From Amaranthus tricolor (lineage: Eukaryota; Streptophyta; Magnoliopsida; Caryophyllales; Amaranthaceae), in contig NC_080053.1 in assembly GCF_026212465.1 (NCBI RefSeq), positions 14,635,999 to 14,699,998 of the forward strand: a stretch of 64,000 nucleotides of DNA, read 5' to 3'. The notes under the pieces were generated by a model. That model was not told the origin of the DNA, did not search any database, and saw nothing but the letters and a program-made list of their open reading frames with translations. How positions within the stretch are numbered: position 1 is the first letter of the stretch; every line of letters begins with the position of its first letter. Positions 1 to 10,945 of this stretch are shown here, piece after piece. The position numbers and the translations under genes are program-made.

Positions 1-299
1 AAGGAGATGATCCTTTTTAGATTAGATTTTCAAGTTTTGTTTGCAGAAGTACTAGGAAAACTTTTTTTATGCATTATTTAAGATTCATTTGTTCTAAATT
101 GGTTGTCAAAAATCATTCTAAAATAAGTTTATATGTACAAATATGTATATGAGATATGTTAAGCTACATTTTATTTTTATTTTTTTACCCCCTATAAGTG
201 GCTTGTTTAGCATGAGGGAAACTACATGTTTTTGGATTGGTTTATTGGATTTTACGCTTGTTTTGTTTGCTTTGGTGTTTTTACTTCATCTCAGGATCT

Positions 300-2164
300 A
301 ATCATCAATACCGAGTACAAACTAGCCCCTTTGGTTGCATACATTGCTCACCTAAAACACCGCGGCCCTCAAAGAAGTGAAATCATGAGTCAAGCCATAA
401 GAACCAAGCCAAAAAAGAAGCCAAAGCAGACCCCACTCGACCAGAATGAGATCGAGCCAGAGTGTAGCTCGAGCAGGTCCAGGAGCATTGCTAAAGATTA
501 GAACCTCAGTTTCACATTCCTGAAGGTCGTCGTCGACTAGACCGAGCAAGGTTAGGCTCGGGTCGATCGAAGCGAAGTGCATTCAAACTTCTAGTAGCTT
601 CAGATAATTAGCAGGATTCAATTCAGGGAGTACAGGGGCATTCTGCTTCGACTGGTATCGAGCAAGATGGCACGGGTCGAGCGGAGCTAAGTTTCACATT
701 CTGTCCAATTTTTTTTTTGGTTTCTGATGTTGGACTTGATGACGGCTCGACTGGTCGAGCGGGCTCCGCTCGAGTCGAGCGAGATGGGCTTGCAGCAACT
801 TTTGCGATCTTTTTAAATATCATTCGATGGTCCAATTACGCTTGTTGCTTCTAATTGTTGCTGCCAAAACTACCAACCACCTTACCCTATCCATATAGGG
901 GTGGCACCCCCCTCCTACAACCTAGGGGAAGTGGAGCAATCATTAAACCACCCCCCCCCCCCCCCCCCCACTTGTTTTTGAAGCCTATAAATAGAGAAGA
1001 GGAAGATGGAGCTAGGCATCTCAGTTTTCACCTTTCATTTTGAGTAATTTTTATGTATTCTTCATAGCTTTGCTTTCATTTCAATTAAGAATTAGTGTTT
1101 AGCATAATTCCCTTTTCAATTCATTCAAATACTTTCAATTTCCAAATACAATCTTAACTTCATCCTTTATTGTAATATTTTGCAACTTGGATTTTTAAAC
1201 CATTGATGTATTATTATTGAAGCTTTTAGAAGGTATTACTTTGAATCATCAAATCACCTTATTCATCCTTAGATTGAACCTAAAAGAGTAACTTCTATCT
1301 TTGCTTATATTTTTTTCAATTCATGTCACTTAGTCATCTTTGATTATTTGCCTTTAGTTTCATATATTCATGCTTGTAATTCTGTAACTTATATTGCACT
1401 CATCTCTTTAGGATACTCTAGTTTAATTTATTCATCTATGATTCTTGGCTTGCTTGCAATCTACAATTGCAATATGAGTATGAGTGAGTAGTTTGTTTTG
1501 GCTTAGGCTAGGCATCATCACCATGTATGTAGTTTGAATTGCTTTCTTTACCTTTGGCTTGGTTGTATTGTTTATGTTTTAAGATTGATTTTTTCTATCA
1601 TGTTGTAGTGTCGTTGAATTGAGGACGAGAGTCGATTTTTAACGATAATCTATGCTTAAAAGTTAAGACATCTCCATGAGAATAGGTAGACGCTTTGATT
1701 GGAAATGTTGAATCTGTGCTTCATGTCTTAAATTATGCTTAACTCTATGAGAATAGGTAGTTGAGTATGTTTAGGAAGCTTTTGTTGCTCGAGAGAGAAC
1801 ATTAGTACTTATGATACGTTTTTCCCCATAACAAAACATCCATGACCTTAGGTTAAAGTTTAGTAAACACTACTTTGGTGAGAAAGCCTAGCTTATGCCT
1901 CTTAGCTTATTGATCATTTTATCCTTACTTTAGTTCATTGTATCATTATTTACTTTCATGTATTATTTTCGTTAAGTATTTTTAATTGCTTGCTTTAATT
2001 ATTTGTATCTCCAAACATCATATTATACGTTTTTGAACACACTAATCGATCGAGAAACTATTAACTTAACCCCACTCCTTGTGGATTCGACCCGTACTTG
2101 CCGACGTACTAAGCTACGCTGTGCACTTGCGGTATTACTATTGAAGGACGTAAAGTCCCAATCA
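300..2164 (+). repeat. Probable LTR of a Ty3-type (Tat/Athila-like) retrotransposon, limits uncertain
   Basis: No protein is recognised. What is visible is LTR-like: a stretch rich in GTCGAGC/GCTCGAC motifs (about 460-790), a 19-base C run (951-969), a good TATA box (TATAAATAG, 986-994), and a terminal block near 2060-2164 with CCTTGTGGATTCGACCC and GCACTTGCGGTATTACTA. That terminal wording is familiar to me from the ends of Tat/Athila-type LTRs. I see no primer binding site or internal coding region after 2164, so this may be a solo or truncated LTR. The left edge is not defined and the family assignment is an inference. Confidence 0.45.
986..994 (+). promoter_or_regulatory. TATA box inside the LTR-like repeat
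   Basis: TATAAATAG lies downstream of a C homopolymer and about 30 bases upstream of a purine-rich leader, the usual place for the U3/R boundary of a plant LTR promoter. Activity is not shown by sequence. Confidence 0.4.
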
Positions 2165-4257
2165 AGATATATGTGTTATGTTACATTTATAAAATTTTAT
2201 AATTATCCAATAATGTTTCAAACTTATTTTGCTTAATTTTTATTTTGAATTAAGTAAGTCCAACTATAATATATAAAATCTATATAGGTTGTCGAACGTG
2301 AACCGGAAAATGAACCATGTATTGTGAATTAGAGAACTTAAATTATTTTAGGTCCTTAACCTTGTAGTTGACTTGGACGCCAATCACCTAAAATGGTTAG
2401 AATATTGATTGATCGATGATCAAGTTCGAATGTCATAAAGACATTGGATGTCTAGTTAACCACATAAGTCGAGGTTGAGTATTTGCACATGACCCGTTTT
2501 ATGATAAATCTTTGAAAACACTGGCATCATAAGAATATTTCAATTGACTTATAAATAGAAGCATAAGACCTGAGTTTCTTAACGAATTTGTGTGTGAGAA
2601 TATTATTCTTTCATGCAGTGTAACGCCATGCCATAAAAGGGGCTATAAGGATTATGCTCAGGAATATTATGAATCACATGACGCATAGAGTAGAGATAAA
2701 ACAAAATTTTCATACCGTTTGGGATATTTAGTCTCAGGCCACTCGGAGATTTAGAAATTTAAAATGCATGGTCATGATCAAATTAACAATGGAGATAATC
2801 ATTTATTTTTCAGTTTATCTGAGGAGTCCGAGGAACACGACCATAAGGATGATAGTTGTTCTGACCTTATGCAGTTATGCTTGATTGAGACTTTAGTTGA
2901 CAAATGATTTGAGATTCACAACTTGTTGTAGCAAGTGTGAGTTAGTGGGATGAGTCTCATACCTTTGAAAAACTTGTTTATTGAACAAGTGGAAGATAGT
3001 TATCGAATGTTTTATAATCAAGTGAATATTCTGTAGGTTTTTAAACGTAATTATGTTAGTAGACATTGAGACGTTAATTTATGTGAAATTTAGTAACATT
3101 TATGTTTTACTAGAGACCAATAAACGCTGTCAAATTGTTATTTGATAATTTTTCGAGCTTAATTTCACAAAACCTATTAAGTCACATTGTATTAATGTGT
3201 GAAATTATTTTGTGTGTTTGGACCTAAAGTAGTCTAGGTTGATGGTGACTAATCTAGTAAGACTAGATATTAGTCATATCCTCTATTAAATATAATGATT
3301 ATATTAATTTTTTGTTAAATAATATGATTATATTAATTATATGGTGGGTTTAGTAAGGTAATTAATCATTATTTGTAACCTACAAGTAGAAAATATGAAT
3401 AGTCTTATTTCTCTTTATCATGTTATTCATTGCCATTAATTATGAAAACTTAAAGGTTGTATATGATTGATTAGGGTATATTTGATAGATATATAATGCA
3501 CATGTCACTAAACTTTTGGGAGCGTGTTCATACAATATATAAGGGAAATGTTCCATCGTTGCTTTTTAATTTAAGACAATGAAAACTTACATGGTCTTAA
3601 CAATTTATAAGTGAGGTCAAATTCAGTTGTTTTATACACACAAATTTATTAATTAGTTTAAGAATGGTTCTTAAATGACGTATTAGAATACGAGGTTTTA
3701 TAAGACATTGTTGATAGACTTCGTTAGAGGAACTTTCTTTGCGGTTCTTGTTTAATATTATATTATTAGTTAGTGGATTCACGCTACAAAGATATTTCAT
3801 GCATATTACTTCTACTTTCCCTAATAATATTGAGTTGTAATGTTATTCCATTTACTAACAACTATATACGAAGCTTTAGATCATTAATTAGGTAGGTTTT
3901 GCCAAAGCGAGGTGTCTATTAATTATCTTAAGATAAATAATTGGTGAAAAGTGGTTTAACTCAACTAAGTAGGTTAAGACAAAGATGACACTTAAAGGTA
4001 TGGGTTAATAAAAAATAAAGAGTTATCATGTTGCCAAGAATTATTACAAATTAAAAAATAATTTATAAAATTTATTTGTTATAAAAGATCTTCACAATGT
4101 CAAGGAAGATATTAATCTCACATTCACAAAAAATTGTATTACGTTTAATTCTATATGACAACTATATCTAATTAAAATATCCTTTCAGAAAAGTGTATCA
4201 AACAACGACATGAAATATTGTATAAAAAATGTCCAATATCATTTACAACAACTCTTA
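2165..4257. other. Unclassified AT-rich intergenic DNA
   Basis: Only short ORFs are present. The text between about 2290 and 3120 reads like decayed non-coding retrotransposon or LTR sequence, but I could not tie it to a family or find ends. No RNA gene or supported coding exon is seen. Confidence 0.4.
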
Positions 4258-4266
4258 TTAAAAATA
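4258..4266. repeat. Target site duplication of MULE-1, left copy
   Basis: TTAAAAATA, identical to 8099-8107 directly after the right terminus. Confidence 0.9.
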
Positions 4267-4432
4267 TGGATATTTTATGATATACCACTGAATTTCTTCG
4301 AAATTCACCATATACCACACAAAATGTTTTAATTCACTATACACCATTGAGTTTACGCCCATTAGCACAGAATACCATTAATGACAACTGCTGTCAGTAT
4401 GTCGTTTGTGGTAAATTATCATTATGCCCTTA
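4267..4432 (+). repeat. Left terminal inverted repeat of MULE-1
   Basis: Matches the reverse complement of 7935-8098 over its whole length with scattered differences. It contains three variants of the phrase ATTCACYATAYACCA, a likely set of transposase contact sites. Confidence 0.88.
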
Positions 4433-4898
4433 CGCATTCAACTGGCGCCATTGTTAGGCTTGACTTCCCCAAACACAACGTATTTCTTCAAAAAATTGAT
4501 CCTCCATCTTTCTTCTTCTCCATTCAAGAAACTTTGTATTCGTCTTCATTGATCTAGAACCCTTAAAATCCATCAAAAATCCTTAAAATTGATTTGTGTA
4601 AAGTGAATTGCAAGCTTGTGAAGTGATTCAGAACCCAAACACAGGTGGTCGTGACTGAATTTCGCACAAAGTTCGCTAATTCGGTGAATTAAGCATACGC
4701 AAGGTATTACTATCCTTATCCATTTGCATTTCGAGTTCTGATTTTGTATTCTTTTTGCAAAATTGAGTTAGGGTTAGGATTAAGTGTGATAAGTTGCATG
4801 TGAATTTGAATTATGCTAAAGTGATGTGTTTTTGTTTTGTATGCGATTTATAATTTAAATTGTGATGTAATGTGTTGTTGAAAAATGTTGTTATTAGG

Positions 4899-7766
4899 AT
4901 GAGTACAATGTGGTTGTTAGTTCGTGCTCCAGGGGGTACTTTTGATGTGAGGGTGGATGACACTGATAAGACCAATTTGATGGAGTTGATTGAGTATATG
5001 TTTGAGGATTTAGTGAAACAGAACGTATATCTCCCTAAATACTTCACCCTGTTTGTCACTAAAGCTAGAACAAATCATAAGTTAGAGTTATTTGATGATG
5101 GGGCAATGTTAAAAATGTGGGAGTGGAATGACGGGAATAGTGAAATTGAAGTGTTTATAGAAGAGACAGAAACACCATCCTTTGTGTTTCAGTCTGCAGA
5201 AGCTAGTTGGGCAAAAACTTTGAAGAATAGGGCTGAAAATATTAGGCTAATGGAGGAAGATAATAGAAGGATGGCAGAGGAAGCAGAAGTTGAGGAGCAG
5301 CTTTTGGCCTAGCAGGCATATACTGTGGCTGTAGAGGTCCCTGTTTTGAATGTTTATGATGATGGGATTGGATATGTAAGAGTGTTTGCTACCCCAGCAA
5401 TAGATAAGTTTTTTCCAGGAGATTCATAACCTCAACCCTCACAACCTCAATCATCACAACCTCCATTCTCACAAACATCTCAACCAAATAACCCTCTAAG
5501 AAGGAAAAAACTTACTCCAAAGAAGAAGAAAATACCCCCTGCACAGTCAACCCAGCCCAAAGAACAAACCAGGCTTAAACCCGAAGAGTGGAGGGTGCCT
5601 AAAGCCACTGCTATTAAGTTTGGCCTTGATGTTGACAAGAAAACTCCAGCAGGGAGGCATATCAACACTAGGGGCAAGAAAACCCAAAGAGTGGTTGAAG
5701 AAATTGATGTTGAGTCTGATGCTTGGCCTTCTGATGATAGTGAAGATAGTGATTATGAAGCTTCTGATGTTGAGGCTGATTCTGATATGGAGTTGGACTG
5801 TGAGGATGAGTACATTCTAATGTTGAGGATGAGGCTGATTCTGGTCTTAGTTACCATTTGGATCCATTGTTCTTGAGGAGTGGTTGATATTTGAAACCAA
5901 AACACAGTTTCTAGATGTATTCAGAGATTACTACATACAAGAGAGCTTCTCTGTTTCAGTTGACCATGTTGACAATAAGAGGTACATAGCAAGGTGTTTG
6001 ATGAGGGATTGCACTTGGAGGATTCATGCTTCAGTTCTAAGAGACAAAGTCAGTTGGGCCATAAAGAAGCAAGAAGGAGAGTATGCAACTTGTGGGAGGC
6101 TGGAAGAGAATCCTATAGTCTCTTCAGCATGGCTATGTAGACAATTGTTACAAGACTTAGAGGCAAACCTAGATGTCCCAGTTGATTCATTGTAGAGGCT
6201 GTGCATGGAAAGGTACAGGATCTATGTGAAGTTGAGATTGTTATACAAAGTGAAGAGTTTAGCGAGGGAGCAATTATATGGTGGTTTTGATGAGTCCTAT
6301 CCAGCTCTTCCAAAGTATGCTGAAATGATAAAGTCCACAAATCCTGGGTCTTATGCTCTGGTTACATGGACTGACAGTTTGTAATTTAAGGCCTGTTTCA
6401 TATCTTTTGCAGCTCAAGTGAGAGGATTCTTAGGTGGTTGTAGACCTATCATAAGAATAGATGGTGCACATTTAAATGGGTATTACAAAGGAGTTATGCT
6501 CACTGCAGTTGCAATAGATGGTAATAATGAGATCTTTGTTTTAGCCTATGGGATTGTTGACACAAAGAGCATAGATTCCTGGACTTATTTTTTTAGAAAC
6601 TTGAGGTGCTTGTTTGCTTAGAAGGATGACTGGACTTGTATCAGTGACAGGATGAGGGTAAGTTTCTTCTTTGTCTTTAATTTGAGATTATGAAGCTGTT
6701 TATTAACTTAGTCTTGTTTTTTAAGGGGTTGAATCATCTTTGTTTGAGGTGTTCCCAAGAGCTACCAGGAGAATATGCTGCCAGCATTTGTACTCAAATT
6801 GCAAGGCTGCAGGATGGAGTGGGGCAGCATTTCATAAGATGTTTTGGATTGTGGCAAATGCCTACAATGAGTACGTTTTTGAAAAAGCTATGTCCAAGAT
6901 AAAAGAGTTTGATGCAGCAGCATTTGACTATCTCAAAAATGTAGAAGAGCAGTGGAGTGTGCACATATTTGACAGGACAGTTTGTTGTGATCATAACACA
7001 ACAAACTTTGTAGATTTATTCAATGCAATAACAAAGGCCAACAGGGACATGCATGTGTTGACATTGCTGGAAGGTAAATTTGTGTCCCTGTTTTGCTCAT
7101 TTAAATGCAAAAAAATTATTGTTGCTTACTGTGAGTTTTTTGAATAATTACGATGTTAGGAATTGGTGCTTGAAAAGGATGGGTTCCAGGTTCGATAAAG
7201 CAGTAAGCATGGAACCTAATGAGCTAACAGAGCATGCAAAGAGGGTGCTGGTGACTAAGACTGATGATTCTAGGTTCTGCCATGTCACTGCAACTGGTGG
7301 TGGAGAGTTTGAGGTGAGGGATGGCCATGTCAAGTTCCCTATCACCCTTGGAAATATGACTTCTGGGATCCCTTGCAAGCATGGTCTAAGGGTCATTTAC
7401 AACCAAAGACTTGATTCTAGGGACTTTGTCTCACCTTTCTATAAGGGGGCTGCATACAAACTCACTTATGGAGACCACATTCACCCCATGGCTGATCCAA
7501 CTCACTGGCCTTCACTATATGTGCCAGAAATTGCACCACCCCAAGGGAAAAGAAATGCTGGCAGACCACCTAAGCAAAGGAGAAGAGCTGCTCATGAAGC
7601 AAAAAAAGGAAAGAGGCATAAGAATAACAAATGCAGCCTATGCAAAGAACTAGGCCACAATGCAATGACATGCAAGGCAAAAAAGGCATCATCAAAGAAG
7701 GAAGCACATGCAGCTTCCTCTTCACAGCAAGGCAACACAAGGGGGAAGAGAAAGGCTGCTACTTAG
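4899..7766 (+). pseudogene. MuDR-type MULE transposase, broken
   Basis: Catalyses cut-and-paste transposition in intact relatives. The start ATG (4899) follows an apparent 5' UTR intron ending TTATTAG. Order of parts: an N-terminal PB1-like domain common in plant MULEs (4899-5160); a Gln/Pro linker and acidic stretch (5400-5810); a WRKY-GCM1-type zinc-binding region (about 5884-6140, with CLMRDCTWRI); the transposase core (6418-6620, RIDGAHLNG and GIVDTKSIDSW); a SWIM zinc finger (near 7370, PCKHG); and a CCHC knuckle (CSLCKELGHNAMTC, near 7632-7675). Likely introns start near 6658 and 7073. In-frame stops at 5310, about 5427, 6193 and 6380, a frame change near 5815 and a stop at 6619 make it a pseudogene. 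Confidence 0.88.
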
Positions 7767-7934
7767 CATTGTTTAGTGTCATTTTTTTGGTGAACAGTGT
7801 TTATTATCAAGTTGTTTTTGAACAAAATGTTAACTACTTGGTTTGTATGATACTTCTTTTGTTTATCATAATTCCAACAGCTATATTTTTTAAAAAAAAT
7901 GGTATTTGACGCAAATAAAAAAAGTAAATGGTAT

Positions 7935-8098
7935 ATGGTGAATTATTAATTTACCACAAACGGCACATTGACGACAGTTGTCATTAATGGTATTCTGTGA
8001 TAACGGATGAAAACTCCATGGTATATGGTGAATTAGAACATTTTGTGTGGTATATGGTGAATTTCGAAAAAACTCAGTGGTATATCATGAAATATCCG
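7935..8098 (-). repeat. Right terminal inverted repeat of MULE-1
   Basis: Inverted partner of 4267-4432. Repeated GGTATATGGTGAATT phrases are visible at about 7928, 8020 and 8050. Confidence 0.88.
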
Positions 8099-8107
8099 TT
8101 AAAAATA
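8099..8107. repeat. Target site duplication of MULE-1, right copy
   Basis: TTAAAAATA, identical to 4258-4266. Confidence 0.9.
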
Positions 8108-8555
8108 AACTTGTGAAATTTTAGGTTTGAAGCTAGGAGAAAAGATCACTTGTACAACACTTTAAAAATGTTCAATAGAAAAAAATTGAATAAAGTGAGC
8201 TTTTCTAGAAAAAATTTGAAAAATAAACTTCGAAAAATTATAATTTCAAAATAATTGTTTGTGTCCAAGCATAAGGTAAGGGTATGTTTGCTGTTAATAA
8301 CAACGAATAAAGAAGCAAATGATTTATTTTTTATCCTTTCAAACGTCATGGCATCGTCTTTAGTTTCATTGAACAAATACCTACCCTCAACTTTGGCTAG
8401 AAATGCCTATTTTGGGAATCAAAAAATTTCTAAAACTTATACTAGGAATTTTTTTTTGAAAAATAATTACTTTTTTCTACTTTTCTTCTAATTACTAGAG
8501 CAAATATGATTACAATTATTTGACCAGTTAGTCTCCTGTGAGACGGTCTTAGCCG
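8108..8555. other. Spacer between the two MULEs
   Basis: AT-rich DNA with T and A runs. No supported gene. Near its right edge is GTGAGACGGTCTTA, a short motif with relatives near 29220 and 40424. Confidence 0.5.
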
Positions 8556-8564
8556 TGCAACTGG
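8556..8564. repeat. Target site duplication of MULE-2, left copy
   Basis: TGCAACTGG, identical to 14330-14338. Confidence 0.9.
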
Positions 8565-8676
8565 GAACATTTGAAAAAAGTAAGATTATTTAACAACTTT
8601 ATTCCCAAAACAAGCTTGGTGAAAACTTTATTCCCAAAATAAGCATCCGTACATCTAAACCTAGGCTTGGTGTAAT
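8565..8676 (+). repeat. Left terminal inverted repeat of MULE-2
   Basis: Pairs with 14217-14329 read on the other strand. It holds two direct copies of AACTTTATTCCCAAAA about 30 bases apart. Confidence 0.88.
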
Positions 8677-8677
8677 G

Positions 8678-8846
8678 TCGCTGTTACTAACAGAGAAATA
8701 AAGAAAACAAAATTGAGTCAAGCCTCAAGTCGCTGTTAGTAACAGCGACTTAAGGAGTTGACCAATCAAACCTTAATGTCGCTGTTACTAACAGCGACTT
8801 CAGGCTTGACAGGTCAAACCTTAATGTCGCTGTTACTAACAGCGAC
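8678..8846. repeat. Left subterminal palindrome array of MULE-2 (four units)
   Basis: Four copies of an odd-length palindrome are centred near 8687, 8739, 8788 and 8836, about 50 bases apart. The core is TCGCTGTTA, one central C or G, then TAACAGCGA. The second unit has perfect 12-base arms (AAGTCGCTGTTA) around a central G. The central base differs between units, so the symmetric arms are what is conserved. Most likely a binding site for a dimeric protein such as the transposase, which is an inference. Confidence 0.85.
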
Positions 8847-8961
8847 TTAAGGCTTGACTCAAATTTGACTTTTATTGACTTTCTTGTACGAATTAAACTA
8901 GCCGTTGTTAATTTGAAAAATAGTCGTTACGAAGTTGAAAATAACCGTTGTAATTATGTTC

Positions 8962-8969
8962 TATAAATA
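8962..8969 (+). promoter_or_regulatory. TATA box for the GRF-finger ORF
   Basis: TATAAATA about 175 bases upstream of the ATG at 9138. Between them lies a likely 5' UTR intron, with donor near 9039 (AAAGGTAACA) and acceptor CCGTAG directly before the ATG. Confidence 0.5.
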
Positions 8970-9137
8970 ACTCCATCATTTCCCTACTTCATTGTATCCA
9001 ATCTAAATCATTCTTGTTCTAGTGAATCAATTTTTAAAGGTAACATAAGGTATTATGTTAGTCTTATTCTCAATTTATAAATGTTAATATTATTTTTGAA
9101 TGTTTACTTACGTTACTATATCATATGTGTTCCGTAG

Positions 9138-9455
9138 ATGTCAAAGGAGCATTCTATTGAAGAGCTTTGTGATTGTGGTTATGAAGTTGAGATTAAAACA
9201 GATTGGAGCGACTTCGATCCTGGGCGTGATTTTGTTGCTTGTATATTCTACTTGGTTGAAGGATTAGGATGCACATACTTTAGATGGATTGATCCGGAGG
9301 GTACCAAATGGCAGAGAGACTTAATAATACGGCTTGAAAAAGAAAAATAAGAGCTTAAAGATGAGGTTTTTAATCTCAAGAGACAAATAGATGATATGGC
9401 ACATAGGAAAGAAGAGACTGAAAAGATTATGAGAAAGTTTAAGAAGCAATCTTAG
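9138..9455 (+). pseudogene. GRF-type zinc finger plus coiled-coil protein, MULE cargo, one stop
   Basis: Residues 11-55 fit a GRF zinc finger: CDCG, then an aromatic/acidic stretch, RDFVAC, then GCTYFRWID, giving the CxCG...C...C spacing and the final W-D of that family. The frame stops at a TAA (9348-9350) but continues unchanged for 34 more codons of charged heptad-like sequence to a TAG at 9453-9455. An intact version would be a small finger plus a C-terminal coiled coil of about 105 residues. Small GRF/coiled-coil ORFs are common in plant mobile-element contexts. What it does for the element is unknown. Confidence 0.7.
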
Positions 9456-9814
9456 TTAGCGACGGTGGTTTAACTTAACGAATGAACTATGTAATTTGAT
9501 ATGGATTCGTTGAACATGAATGAATTGTGTTGAATTTTCGAGAGCATTTTCCATATTTGAATATGATTGTCTTTTTATTTTTGATTTAATTCATACTGCA
9601 TTCTTGGCGGAATGATTCATCGCCGAAAAGTCTGAGTACTTAACATCATTTCATTCATAATAAACGTGTGATAATACGATAAAAATATATACATCTACTT
9701 ATATATTACAAATTATACACAAAAGTCCAAATGTTACAAATATTGAATATGTACAAATGTTCAATATATACAAAATGTCACTAGTGTTCAATATATACAA
9801 ACAGTATTCTAATG
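9456..9814. other. Spacer between the convergent GRF and PMD units
   Basis: AT-rich; it holds three near-repeats of a phrase like TACAAATGTTCAATATATACA (9720-9800). No gene is seen; it would contain the 3' ends of both transcripts. Confidence 0.5.
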
Positions 9815-10824
9815 CTAATCCTCCTCCTGTACCCTGTCTAACTGTGACGGTTTACGACGCCTCCTACGATAGTAAGAGGTCGTCGCATGACGCTCGGATA
9901 GGGGAGGTGATTGATACTGTGATGATGTAGCACCCTGTGAGGACCCGGCACCATAGTCGGGGCACGTTAAGTCAACCTCCTCAAGATGAACGTCGGCATG
10001 ATGAGCAGATGACCCGTACTCATATATAGTGTTGTCGGGCACAGTCACTTCTGGAATGAAGTGCTGAAACTGCGTCCCTAGGAGTATGCCTTGGGCAATC
10101 TCCCGTACAGGCTCCTCTTGGGTGGAGTTGATGATAGATGCAATGCCCTGTGCCTGGATTAAGACTTAAGTATTAATGAAATGTATAACATGTAAGTTCT
10201 ATGGATAATAATCAACGTTCAAGAATACTTACAAAGTGTGTCATCGTCGGTGCTGCGGGAGTGTAATGGGCTGCCAGGATGATACCTCGTGGTGTCATCC
10301 ATCGACGAGTGATGGAGAGGAACCACGACATGTAATCCCTCGAAGTAAGTGCGCCTATAGCCTCGATCGGCGCACCTTGGGCCAGCAGCTCTAGCTTGTG
10401 CTCTCAGCGAGTGACATGGCCCCAGTTGATCTCGATCCAGTTTTTGGGTTCCCAACCCTTGCGTGAGCTGCAATGGAGCTCCGCCTATGTGTCACATAGT
10501 GGCGGGATGCCCTGTACCATCCCAAATTGGCGTAGTACGCGCTCAGGGAGATGCACTTCGACTATGTTGAAGCAAATAAGAGGTACAGATGCTCTCCACG
10601 CCCCTGACAATATGCATGAGTGCTCCTGTGATGCCTGGTGTATATGGTCTCTTTGTCGGACACCTAAACGCAAAGAATATATTAACATAAAGTTAAAGTA
10701 TTACGGCATATGCAATCAAAATACTAAGATGACTAACCTGGACATCCCACATTACACTGCTCCTGTGATCCGCCTGCATCGTAAGCACACTAAGGTCGCG
10801 AGGGCCTGGAGCTACTGGATCCAT
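9815..10824 (-). pseudogene. Plant mobile domain (PMD/MAIN-like) protein, broken
   Basis: Three likely exons on the minus strand: 10824 to about 10738 (starts MDPVAPGPRDLSVLT, the standard opening of plant proteins often labelled phosphatase 7 long form-like), 10663-10233, and 10153-9815. The middle exon has the PMD signature VPLICFNIVEVHLPERV followed by LRQFGMVQGIP, then NWIEINWGHVTR and DYMSWFLSITRRW. The exon 2 donor is TTT/GTAAGT and the exon 3 acceptor is CCAG. Two stops lie in the otherwise open exon 2 frame, a TAG at 10485-10487 and a TGA about 100 bases further on. PMD proteins include MAIN/MAIL1, needed for silencing and genome stability. The phase between exons 1 and 2 is not resolved. 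Confidence 0.8.
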
Positions 10825-10945
10825 CTCTACTGCAATTCAACAATAACTAAGCTGCAGTTATGATTATATGTAAAAAGACTTAAGAAATACTCAAATTATT
10901 TGTTTAAATAGTCTTTATGTTTTTATACTCAAATACAGATACTGT

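Larger units (their letters stand above)
4267..8098 (+). mobile_element. MULE-1: Mutator-like element with long inverted termini and 9-bp target duplication
   Basis: The first about 165 bases (from TGGATATTTTATGATATACC) are repeated inverted at 7935-8098, with conserved blocks such as AAATTCACCATATACCACAC. The element is flanked by a perfect 9-bp direct repeat TTAAAAATA at 4258-4266 and 8099-8107, the duplication size made by Mutator-type transposases. A transposase reading frame runs left to right inside. Several stop codons mean it is no longer autonomous, while well-preserved termini mean it could still be moved in trans. Confidence 0.93.

Noticed and set aside
8678..8846. CRISPR-like regular repeats
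   Set aside because: Plant DNA, palindromes at transposon ends with non-unique spacers, no cas genes.
10396..10863. 155-codon plus-strand ORF
   Set aside because: Opposite strand of the PMD exons; no family features of its own.
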